From Cyanobacteria bacterium UBA8803 (lineage in GTDB: Bacteria; Cyanobacteriota; Cyanobacteriia; Cyanobacteriales; Coleofasciculaceae), in assembly GCA_003505715.1 (NCBI GenBank), contig DNXU01000203.1:1361-7725 (forward strand): a stretch of DNA of 6,365 bases. The letters are read 5' to 3'. The notes under the pieces were generated by a model. The model searched no databases. It had not been told where the DNA came from and saw nothing but the letters and a program-made list of their open reading frames with translations. A program made the position numbers and the translations under genes. Positions 1-6,330 of the stretch are shown here, in pieces (positions within the stretch are counted from its first letter, which is position 1; every line of letters starts with the position of its first letter).

Positions 1-47
1 GTTAAAACGGACTAATTTCATGACATCTTAGTCGGTTTTAACCGACT
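1..47. repeat. Overlapping inverted repeats that can form two alternative hairpins
   Basis: Bases 1-15 are the reverse complement of 28-42 with one mismatch in 15 (8 bp, a G-G mismatch, then 6 bp, around a 12-base loop). The right arm also takes part in a second, tighter palindrome: 30-37 pairs perfectly with 40-47, centred on two T bases. The two folds cannot form together. This is directly visible. From general knowledge, palindromes with a GTCGGTT/AACCGAC core look like dispersed cyanobacterial intergenic repeats, but I cannot search for copies. The element may extend left of the window. No T-run follows either fold on either strand, so a simple intrinsic terminator is not supported. Confidence 0.7.
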
Positions 48-58
48 TAAGCTATGAT

Positions 59-78
59 CCCGGAAATTGATTTCCGGG
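59..78. repeat. Perfect 8-bp palindrome hairpin
   Basis: CCCGGAAA (59-66) pairs perfectly with TTTCCGGG (71-78) around the loop TTGA. It starts 11 bases after the previous palindrome and runs directly into the 13-bp tandem repeats. The order of palindrome, short GCTATGA-like linker and second palindrome looks like one composite dispersed element rather than two independent hairpins (inference). No T-tract follows on either strand. Confidence 0.75.
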
Positions 79-142
79 CGGGATTTATAGGCGGCATTTA
101 TAGGCGGCATTTATAGGCAGGATTTATAGGTGGGATCTATAC
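78..142. repeat. Five tandem 13-bp repeats
   Basis: Five consecutive 13-base units start at 78, 91, 104, 117 and 130. The second and third are identical (GCGGCATTTATAG). The first and fourth each differ from them by one or two bases. The fifth (GTGGGATCTATAC) is the most diverged. There are no spacers, so this is a true tandem array, not a CRISPR. Its first base is the last base of the preceding hairpin. Its function is unknown. It lies about 120 bp beyond the 3' end of the minus-strand topoisomerase gene, so a promoter role for that gene is excluded. Confidence 0.85.
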
Positions 143-171
143 TTTTGCAAAGAAGCCTATTATATCTTGCT

Positions 172-198
172 CCCCCTCGCCCTAAATGGGAGAGGGGG
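172..198. repeat. GC-rich hairpin downstream of the topoisomerase gene
   Basis: CCCCCTC (172-178) pairs with GAGGGGG (192-198). After one mismatch, CCC (180-182) pairs with GGG (188-190) around the loop TAAAT. The flank continues as purine-rich sequence to 212. C-rich/G-rich elements of this form are common dispersed repeats in cyanobacterial intergenic DNA (general knowledge). It lies 62-88 bp past the stop of the minus-strand topoisomerase gene and could slow or protect its transcript end, but no T-run follows in that direction (the next bases read AGCAAGATATA). It is therefore called a repeat, not a terminator. Confidence 0.65.
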
Positions 199-259
199 CT
201 GGAGGTGAGGGCTAAATACCCATATTGCCGCACAGTATATCCTGTGCCTGGTCGCAAAT

Positions 260-2512
260 TTATCTATTAGATTTTTGGCGCTCTTTACTTTTCAACTCTC
301 CCAACTTAGGACTCCAAAATACCTCGTTTTTAGTCCAAAAATAAGCTACATCTTTACATTGGTCTTGGCGAGAAGTTGGATTAGAACAACGCAGCATCTT
401 CTTGATCTGACCATCTCTTGTGTATTCATACAATTCCAACGGTTGACCGCAACTCGGACAAGGATGCTCAGTCAATTTAGATGGGTTAGCTGGCGGTGCA
501 GGACGGGAGGATTTTGGTAACTCATAATTAGCAAGCGTCGGATTCCAAAACATTACTGCCCCACACCCTCCTTGGCGGTTATCGCAGCTTAAAAAATGGT
601 CGGCTTTGAGTTTCTGGGATTTAGAAAATACTCTAACCATCGGACGCTGACATTTAGGACATTGATAATCAGTCTGTTCGGTTTGAGGACGGTTTTGAGT
701 TTGACCTTTCGCCTTAGTCTTAGGTTGGGTACTCTTAGATTGGCTAGTCTGAGGTTGGTTAGTTTTAGGCAGCACCTGCACTTGGGCAACGGCATGGTTG
801 AGGGCAGGGGCAAAGTAATCCCGGTGCCAATCAGTTAAGTAACGTTCCCAATCTAATTTTCCTGAGGCGATCGCATCCAAATCCGCCTCCATCTTGGCAG
901 TAAATTCTGGCTGAATCAGATCGGGCAATACCTTGGCTAAAAATTCATCTAGTTCCATACCCAGTAGCGTCGGCTGCAATTTCCCTTTGATTAACTGCAC
1001 GTAATTGCGAGCTTTGAGGGTCTTAATCGTGGGAGCATAGGTACTGGGACGACCAATACCAGAACGTTCCATCACTTGCACTAATTTGGGTTCGGTGTAG
1101 CGCGGTGGTGGTTGGGTTTGCCTTTTCTCGGCATCTGCTTTATCCAGGGTGAGAGGTTGCCCCTCCTGCACTGGGGGTAATTGGGAATCGGAGGCGATGT
1201 TATTCCAGTAGCGGGTATAACCAGGTTCAATTAATACCTGCCCTCTGGCTTCCCATAATACTGCCCCCGACTGAGTCACAATGCGAGTTTTAGCAATTTG
1301 AGCTGGACAGCATTGAGTGGCGATCGCTCTGTTCCAAATCAGCCCGTACAGCTTGGCCTCATCCCCCATCATTTGAGAGGATAATAGTTGCGGTGTCCGC
1401 TCGATATGGGTGGGACGGATCGCTTCGTGAGCCTCTTGTGCCCCAGATTTAGAGCGATGGAATGCCACCTTAGACGGTACATTATTGGGGTCGTGTTCTA
1501 AAAGCCATTGCCTTGCCGCAGCACAAAACTCAGGACTGAGGATAACTGAATCCGTCCGCATATAGGTGATATGCCCAGCTTCATAAAGCTTTTGGGCAAT
1601 TTTCATCGTTACTTCAGGATTCAGCTTCAGTTTAGAACCTGCCGCTTGCTGGAGAGTGGAGGTGGTAAACGCTGCCGGAGGAGATTGCTTAACTCTCTTG
1701 CTCTCAACTTTGACAACTTGATGGGCATGGGAACGGGCGATCGCAACTAATCTATCTGCTTCCACCTGGGAAAGTACCCGTTTCCCCTCCGCCACGGGAT
1801 CTTCTTCTCCAGTATCATCCTTCTCACTACCACTGCCATCTGTAGATTTTTCTGAGGGCGTTTTACTAGTTTGCTGGTTAGCACTGCCAGCATAAAATGC
1901 CTTAAATCCCTCTTTATACTCAACCCATACCACCCAGTAATCTTGGGGCTTAAATGCCAAAATCTCTTGCTCCCGCTTTACCAGTAGATGCAACGTCGCA
2001 CTCTGCACCCGTCCCATCGACTTGCAGCCATTATTCAACCGCCATACCAACTGACTGCCCTTATATCCCACCAGCTTATCCAGACAGTCCCTAGCACGCC
2101 CTGCTGCAACTAATTTCGGATCAAGGGTTCTCGGGTTAGCGATCGCCTTTTCCACTGCTGACTTAGTAATCTCGGTATAGGTAACCCGCAGGGGATTCTT
2201 CAAGCGTAACTCTTGGGTTAAATGCCAACCAATCGTTTCCCCTTCGCGATCTGGATCTGTCGCCAGGTAAACCCTGTCAGCTTGGCGTACAGCACCTCGC
2301 AACTCAGAAATAATTTTCTGCGCTTGGGTATTTCTGAGCACATAGCGGCAGCGAACGTGGGCACCATCTAAATCAAAACCTAAAGCATCTTGACCATCAT
2401 CTGCCAATTCCCGAACGTGGCCCATACTGGCTTTAACACTCCAACCAGCACCTAGAATTGACTTGAGTTTTTTAACCTTACCACCCGATTCAATAATTAA
2501 CAGATTAGCCAT
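260..2512 (-). CDS. topA: Type IA DNA topoisomerase (TopA-like, probable second paralog)
   Basis: This 750-residue cytoplasmic enzyme should relax negatively supercoiled DNA by cutting one strand through a 5'-phosphotyrosine. The N-terminal Toprim domain has E8 and K12 (IIESGGK) and the metal-binding DPDREGE with D86, D88 and E90. The GRVQS motif is at 167-171. The catalytic tyrosine is Y317 in ITYMRTDS, with R319 beside it. HEAIRPT (362-368) and GIGRPSTYA (485-493) complete the core. The C terminus carries two zinc-ribbon-like modules: C618, C621, C643, C650 and C685, C688, C709, C719. A Ser/Glu/Asp-rich insertion (about 210-244) and a Lys/Gln/Thr/Pro linker (about 582-615) look disordered. 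The usual ESPxKA signature of housekeeping TopA is replaced by ESGGKV, which suggests a divergent paralog (inference). The ATG start gives the expected N terminus, and a weak GATGAG lies just upstream. The gene lies 113 bp downstream of the RNase III-like gene on the same strand. Confidence 0.95.
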   Translation of the reverse strand: MANLLIIESGGKVKKLKSILGAGWSVKASMGHVRELADDGQDALGFDLDGAHVRCRYVLRNTQAQKIISELRGAVRQADRVYLATDPDREGETIGWHLTQELRLKNPLRVTYTEITKSAVEKAIANPRTLDPKLVAAGRARDCLDKLVGYKGSQLVWRLNNGCKSMGRVQSATLHLLVKREQEILAFKPQDYWVVWVEYKEGFKAFYAGSANQQTSKTPSEKSTDGSGSEKDDTGEEDPVAEGKRVLSQVEADRLVAIARSHAHQVVKVESKRVKQSPPAAFTTSTLQQAAGSKLKLNPEVTMKIAQKLYEAGHITYMRTDSVILSPEFCAAARQWLLEHDPNNVPSKVAFHRSKSGAQEAHEAIRPTHIERTPQLLSSQMMGDEAKLYGLIWNRAIATQCCPAQIAKTRIVTQSGAVLWEARGQVLIEPGYTRYWNNIASDSQLPPVQEGQPLTLDKADAEKRQTQPPPRYTEPKLVQVMERSGIGRPSTYAPTIKTLKARNYVQLIKGKLQPTLLGMELDEFLAKVLPDLIQPEFTAKMEADLDAIASGKLDWERYLTDWHRDYFAPALNHAVAQVQVLPKTNQPQTSQSKSTQPKTKAKGQTQNRPQTEQTDYQCPKCQRPMVRVFSKSQKLKADHFLSCDNRQGGCGAVMFWNPTLANYELPKSSRPAPPANPSKLTEHPCPSCGQPLELYEYTRDGQIKKMLRCSNPTSRQDQCKDVAYFWTKNEVFWSPKLGELKSKERQKSNR

Positions 2513-2540
2513 AACTCATCTATTGACGTACTCCCATGAC

Positions 2541-2612
2541 TGAAGTAGGGTGCGTTATGCGGTAGCTCACGCACCATTACCACTATTAGTAGTTATGCTT
2601 TGCTAACGCACC
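2541..2612. repeat. Nested inverted repeat between the RNase III-like and topoisomerase genes
   Basis: GGTGCGTTA (2549-2557) is perfectly complementary to TAACGCACC (2604-2612). Its first seven bases can instead pair with a second ACGCACC at 2569-2575. One left arm thus has two competing right arms, giving a short (2549-2575) or a long (2549-2612) stem-loop. From general knowledge, GTAGGGTGCGTTA...TAACGCACC is a frequent dispersed element in cyanobacteria. Here it occupies most of the gap between two same-strand genes and would be transcribed if they form an operon. No T-run follows on the minus strand, so termination is not supported; RNA processing or attenuation is possible (inference). 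Confidence 0.75.
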
Positions 2613-2625
2613 ATGATTAAGCTTT

Positions 2626-3579
2626 TTATCCCTCCATCACCTGATTGAACCTATCTCGCCCCTCATGATAATCCTTACTCTCATACCCCATCACATACCG
2701 AACAATCCACTTTTGAGATTTTCCATCTGCTAGAAGTAAGGAGATCGCTTTCCTGAGTACCTCATCCCCATCTACAAACTGCTCAATAAACCAATTTTCT
2801 GTTTTCCTAAACCCCCCCTTATCATCCGAAGCACCATACCCTAGATAAATTGCTCCCAACAATGTCTTCATTGACTTGGCTAAAACTTGATCATTTGCCA
2901 GATTCAGCGCCGTTAAATCCGCTGCGGTTAACTTACTGATACACTTCTCCTGCCGCTGTTTAGTAGTCAACTCGCTATGCAATTGCTCCAACCTGCCAAC
3001 TCTGACATTGGGCAGATAGCGATACAGGTAATCAGCCACCACTCCCTTCAGTAGGGTATCCCCCACAAACGCTAGCTGCTTGTTGGGTGAAGAGCGCTCT
3101 TTGATAGGTTTTAAATGACGCTCTAACACTGGGGCAATCAAATACTTTACCAGCCAGTTCCTGGTTTGAGAAAAGCCCCGATCGACGTGAATTGCCCCTA
3201 CCAAGGCTTTAAACCCTTGCTTAAAGATATGGGGCGATTTCTGACGCAGTAAGGATCGTTCTTGCTCCATCGCCAAAAACGGATAAGCTTCCCCCAACCC
3301 CAGCTGATACCAGATCTTGGTGAGCCTTTCCCCCTCTACGAGCTTATCTCGCAACGCGGCAAAGGTGCTGACATCTAGATAGGGACAGTGGTGGTACAGG
3401 TAATCTGCGATCGCCACGTTTAAAATGGCATTGCCTAGAAATTCCAACCCTTCGTTATTAGTCTCCGGTTCCTTAATCTGTTCAGCATAGGAGCAATGAA
3501 TCAAAGCAAGGCGGAGAGTTTCCCTATTTTTAAAGTGGATACCAATCTTAGCTTCAACAGGTTCAGGATTCCATTCCAT
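2626..3579 (-). CDS. Tandem RNase III-like domain protein, probably catalytically inactive
   Basis: This 317-residue protein has two RNase III-like folds. Domain 1 (about 5-153) carries EGLEFLGNAIL (43-53) and ALVGAIHVD (125-133). Domain 2 (about 160-270) carries LAFVGDTLL (169-177) and TLLGAIYLG (239-247). Aligned by eye to E. coli RNase III (E38, E41, D45, E65, D114, E117), domain 1 has E43, E46, N50, V70, Q121, K124 and domain 2 has K167, A170, D174, V194, K235, K238. The D114/E117 metal ligands are therefore lost in both domains. There is no C-terminal dsRNA-binding domain. The tail (271-317) instead contains LLLADGKSQKWIVRYVMGY. RNase III works as a dimer, so the two fused domains may form an internal pseudodimer that binds structured RNA without cutting it (inference). 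The ATG start matches the domain's normal beginning, but no strong ribosome binding site is seen. An authentic nuclease using other residues cannot be excluded. Confidence 0.85.
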   Translation of the reverse strand: MEWNPEPVEAKIGIHFKNRETLRLALIHCSYAEQIKEPETNNEGLEFLGNAILNVAIADYLYHHCPYLDVSTFAALRDKLVEGERLTKIWYQLGLGEAYPFLAMEQERSLLRQKSPHIFKQGFKALVGAIHVDRGFSQTRNWLVKYLIAPVLERHLKPIKERSSPNKQLAFVGDTLLKGVVADYLYRYLPNVRVGRLEQLHSELTTKQRQEKCISKLTAADLTALNLANDQVLAKSMKTLLGAIYLGYGASDDKGGFRKTENWFIEQFVDGDEVLRKAISLLLADGKSQKWIVRYVMGYESKDYHEGRDRFNQVMEG

Positions 3580-3786
3580 GAGTCTTAGCAGATTCAGAAC
3601 TTCTTAATTACCAATTTAGACTTTGGAGACGTTCCACCGGAACGTCTCTACTAGATTGCCCAGGCTCTTGGATATTGGGAGTGATTACCTGGATTTGATA
3701 TTACGCCCGTATAACTTCAAGCATCGATATCATAGCTAATGAACTCCCAAGCGATCGTTAGGGCTATCTAACCCCCCAGCATTTTC
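3580..3786. promoter_or_regulatory. Divergent intergenic region expected to hold both promoters
   Basis: The minus-strand RNase III-like gene and the plus-strand U32 gene diverge from this 207-bp interval, so both promoters should lie here (inference from layout). No convincing -35/-10 pair is visible. On the plus strand, TTGGGA (3675-3680) and GATATT (3697-3702), 16 bp apart, form only a weak candidate. An 8-bp inverted repeat (TTGGGAGT at 3675-3682, ACTCCCAA at 3743-3750) could be paired operator half-sites or chance. Neither gene has a clear Shine-Dalgarno; the bases before the U32 ATG are C- and T-rich, which is not rare in cyanobacteria. Confidence 0.4.
3626..3648. repeat. Perfect 10-bp intergenic hairpin
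   Basis: GAGACGTTCC (3626-3635) pairs perfectly with GGAACGTCTC (3639-3648) around a three-base loop. This GAGACGTTCC...GGAACGTCTC palindrome resembles a very common dispersed cyanobacterial element (general knowledge, no search run). It lies between divergent genes, 47 bp upstream of the RNase III-like start and 138 bp upstream of the U32 start, so termination is not its likely role. It may sit in the promoter region or 5' leader of the RNase III-like gene. Confidence 0.8.
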
Positions 3787-6330
3787 ATGAACCTCCCTCT
3801 CACGCCACTCCCCCAACCTACTCCACCCACCTTACAACGACCAGAACTTCTCGCCCCAGCGGGAAACTGGGACTGTGCTAAAGCTGCTGTAGAAAATGGA
3901 GCTGATGCGATCTATTTCGGCTTGGATCGGTTTAATGCCCGAATGCGAGCGCAAAACTTTACTGAAGCAGACTTATTCCCCTTGATGAAATTCCTGCACC
4001 GTCGAGGTGTCAAGGGTTACGTCACCCTCAATACCCTGGTCTTTCCTAAAGAACTTCTAGAAGCCCAGCAGTACCTCCGCACTATTATTGCCGCAGGCGT
4101 GGATGCTGTTATTGTTCAGGATGTAGGAATTTGCCGTCTAATTCGCCATCTCTCACCGGACTTTCCCATCCATGCCTCAACTCAAATGACCATTACCAGC
4201 GCCACTGGGGTAGAATTTGCCCGATCGCTTGGCTGTCAGTTAGTTGTGCTGGCTAGGGAATGCTCCCTTCAGGAAATCCAGAAAATCCAAAAGCAGCTTG
4301 GGGAAAGGGAGGCATCCCTACCCTTAGAAGTCTTTGTCCATGGTGCCCTCTGCGTAGCCTATTCCGGTCAGTGCTTGACTAGTGAAGCCTTAGGGGGACG
4401 TTCGGCCAACCGGGGAGAATGCGCCCAAGCCTGCCGGATGCCTTACGAATTAATTGCGGATGGGAAATTGGTGAATTTAGGCGATCGCAAATACCTGCTC
4501 AGTCCCCAAGATTTGGCTGGATTAGACGTGCTGCCAGAGTTGGTTAAAATGGGGGTGAGCTGTTTAAAAATAGAAGGTCGTCTAAAAACACCGGAGTACG
4601 TGGCTAACGTGACTCAGGTTTATAAACAAGCTTTAGATCGGGTGATAGCGAGTTTAGCACCTGAAGTTGCTGAGACTGCCCCAGCAGAGGTCATGAGTGC
4701 TAAACCCTCAACTGGAGAACGTTACAACTTAGAGATGGCCTTCTCTCGCGGACTCTATACAGGTTGGTTTCGCGGCATTAACAATCAAGAACTGGTTCAC
4801 GCCCGCTTCGGTAAAAAGCGGGGGGTTTATTTGGGCGAAGTGACCCGCATCCGCAATGAAGGAGTAACAGTGCGGTTGCAAGCTGCTATCAAACCTGGAG
4901 ATGGTGTGGTTTTTGATCACGGTCACCCTGAAGCAAAAGAACAAGGGGGTCGGGTTTATGAGGTGCAACATCGGGGCCAAGAGGCGATGTTAACCTTTGG
5001 GCGGCACGATCTGAACCTGAAAAAGGTACAGGTAGGGGATAAAGTCTGGAAAACTAGCGATCCGGAACTAGATCGCCAACTGCGCCAGAGTTTTGCCGGG
5101 GAAATGCCCCAATTTCAGCGCCCCATTTATATAGAGATTTATGGAGAAGTCAATCAACCTCTAACTGCGATCGCTCGTGACGAACTGGGCCATCGGGTTC
5201 AGGCCGAATCTACCATGCCCCTAGTTGAGGCACGCACCAAACCCCTAACCACCGAACGCTTGCAGGAACAGTTCGGTCGTCTCGGCAACACTCCCTTCTG
5301 TCTAGGATCTCTTACCAACTGCCTTAGTGGTGGCATCATGGTTCCTGTTAGCGAGTTAAACCGTCTGCGGCGGGAGATAGTAAACCAGTTGGCGGAATTG
5401 CGATCGCAACCCCAGCGCTGGCACCTCAACGCCAATGCTACCCTAAAAGACTTACTCCCCTCTCCTACTCCTCCCCGTCCCTCCTCTGCCACTTTAATAG
5501 TTCTAGTCAGAAACCTGAAGCAATTGCAAGCTGCACTCCAAGCAGGTATCGAAACCCTCTACTGTGAATTTGAAGACCCCCGCGCCTACCGGGAAGCCGT
5601 GAGATTAGTTCGCCAAAAACAAGATAGCAGCAGCAACCCAACCCTCTGGGTAGCACCGCCCCGCATTACCAAGCCTGGAGAGAACTATATCTTGCAGCAA
5701 GTGCGAGCCTGTGCAGCCGACGGCTATCTGGTGCGTAACTACGACCACCTCCAGTTCTTTGGTGCAGAACGTTGTATCGGGGATTTTTCCCTCAATGTTG
5801 CCAATTGCCTTACAGCAGATTACTTTAAGAATCACTGCGGACTAGAACGACTCACAGCTTCCTACGACCTGAACATTACCCAACTGCAAGACCTGCTGGC
5901 AAGTTGTCCCTCCCACTGGTTCGAGGTAACCATCCACCAACACATGCCCATGTTCCATATGGAGCATTGTGTATTCTGCGCTTTTCTTTCAACGGGCACG
6001 GACTACACCAACTGCGGACGCCCCTGTGAGAAGCATACCGTCAAATTACGCGATCGCGTTGGCACGGAACATATCCTGCAAGCCGATGCTGGTTGTAGGA
6101 ATACCGTATTTAACGGCATGGCTCAAACTGGGGCCGAATATGTCCAGCACCTAATACAGTTGGGGTTGCGCCACTTCCGAATTGAATTTCTCAATGAGGC
6201 TCCTAGTCAGGTAACTCAAACCATTTACCGCTACCACCAACTTCTACAAGGAGAGATCACAGGATCTCAACTCTGGCGAGAACTGAAACTGCAAAACCAG
6301 CTGGGCGTAACTCGCGGTCCTTTAGCTTAA
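3787..6330 (+). CDS. U32-family protein, RlhA-like, with a duplicated U32 module
   Basis: This 847-residue cytoplasmic protein starts its U32 core at about residue 19 with RPELLAPAGNWD and has ENGADAIYFGL (36-46). The family signature is EVFVHGALC (181-189) followed by C196, NRGEC (208-212) and C216, then LKIEGR (260-265). Characterised U32 proteins are often called peptidases, but TrhP, RlhA and UbiU/UbiV hydroxylate tRNA, 23S rRNA or quinone precursors, and UbiU/UbiV hold a 4Fe-4S cluster on four cysteines. A DUF3656-like region follows (about 445-545), as in E. coli RlhA (653 residues), so RNA hydroxylation is the best guess (inference). Residues 569-820 look like a second, degenerate U32 module with its own cysteines C728, C731, C743 and C747. 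The first 18 residues are proline-rich and have no family match. There is no alternative ATG between residue 1 and the core, and no Shine-Dalgarno. The gene is complete and appears monocistronic in this window. Confidence 0.92.
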   Translation: MNLPLTPLPQPTPPTLQRPELLAPAGNWDCAKAAVENGADAIYFGLDRFNARMRAQNFTEADLFPLMKFLHRRGVKGYVTLNTLVFPKELLEAQQYLRTIIAAGVDAVIVQDVGICRLIRHLSPDFPIHASTQMTITSATGVEFARSLGCQLVVLARECSLQEIQKIQKQLGEREASLPLEVFVHGALCVAYSGQCLTSEALGGRSANRGECAQACRMPYELIADGKLVNLGDRKYLLSPQDLAGLDVLPELVKMGVSCLKIEGRLKTPEYVANVTQVYKQALDRVIASLAPEVAETAPAEVMSAKPSTGERYNLEMAFSRGLYTGWFRGINNQELVHARFGKKRGVYLGEVTRIRNEGVTVRLQAAIKPGDGVVFDHGHPEAKEQGGRVYEVQHRGQEAMLTFGRHDLNLKKVQVGDKVWKTSDPELDRQLRQSFAGEMPQFQRPIYIEIYGEVNQPLTAIARDELGHRVQAESTMPLVEARTKPLTTERLQEQFGRLGNTPFCLGSLTNCLSGGIMVPVSELNRLRREIVNQLAELRSQPQRWHLNANATLKDLLPSPTPPRPSSATLIVLVRNLKQLQAALQAGIETLYCEFEDPRAYREAVRLVRQKQDSSSNPTLWVAPPRITKPGENYILQQVRACAADGYLVRNYDHLQFFGAERCIGDFSLNVANCLTADYFKNHCGLERLTASYDLNITQLQDLLASCPSHWFEVTIHQHMPMFHMEHCVFCAFLSTGTDYTNCGRPCEKHTVKLRDRVGTEHILQADAGCRNTVFNGMAQTGAEYVQHLIQLGLRHFRIEFLNEAPSQVTQTIYRYHQLLQGEITGSQLWRELKLQNQLGVTRGPLA

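Larger units (their letters stand above)
867..6057. repeat. Nine scattered HIP1 octamers (GCGATCGC)
   Basis: Perfect GCGATCGC sites begin at 867, 1320, 1737, 2139, 3407, 4481, 5167, 5400 and 6050. Four are in the topoisomerase gene, one in the RNase III-like gene and four in the U32 gene; none is intergenic. One site per about 700 bp is the hallmark of HIP1-rich cyanobacterial genomes and shows that all three genes have been resident in such a genome long enough to share its signature. The coordinates span the first to the last site; the sequence between them is not repeat. Confidence 0.9.

Noticed and set aside
78..142. CRISPR array
   Set aside because: The units are 13 bp and directly adjacent, with no unique spacers and no cas genes nearby.
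172..198. Intrinsic terminator of the topoisomerase gene
   Set aside because: The stem is GC-rich, but no T-run follows in the direction of transcription, so it is kept only as a repeat.
275..838. Open frames on the plus strand at 275-520 and 596-838, and a minus-strand frame at 589-813, overlapping the 3' part of the topoisomerase gene
   Set aside because: They overlap the zinc-module and linker coding region, have low-complexity Leu/Arg-rich translations and match no family; they are shadows of the real gene.
2626..3579. Ordinary rnc (RNase III) gene
   Set aside because: There are two domains instead of one plus a dsRBD, and the essential metal ligands are replaced in both, so the symbol rnc would mislead.
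4729..5835. Minus-strand open frames at 4729-4980, 5199-5492 and 5605-5835 inside the U32 gene
   Set aside because: They are antisense to a well-supported coding region, show no recognisable domain and have no sign of independent expression.
5969..6154. Plus-strand 61-codon open frame overlapping the U32 C-terminal cysteine cluster
   Set aside because: It is an out-of-frame shadow of conserved sequence with no family match or ribosome binding site.
3787..6330. Collagenase or secreted protease
   Set aside because: There is no signal peptide and no classical protease motif, and the cysteine pattern fits the RNA- and quinone-hydroxylating U32 members better.
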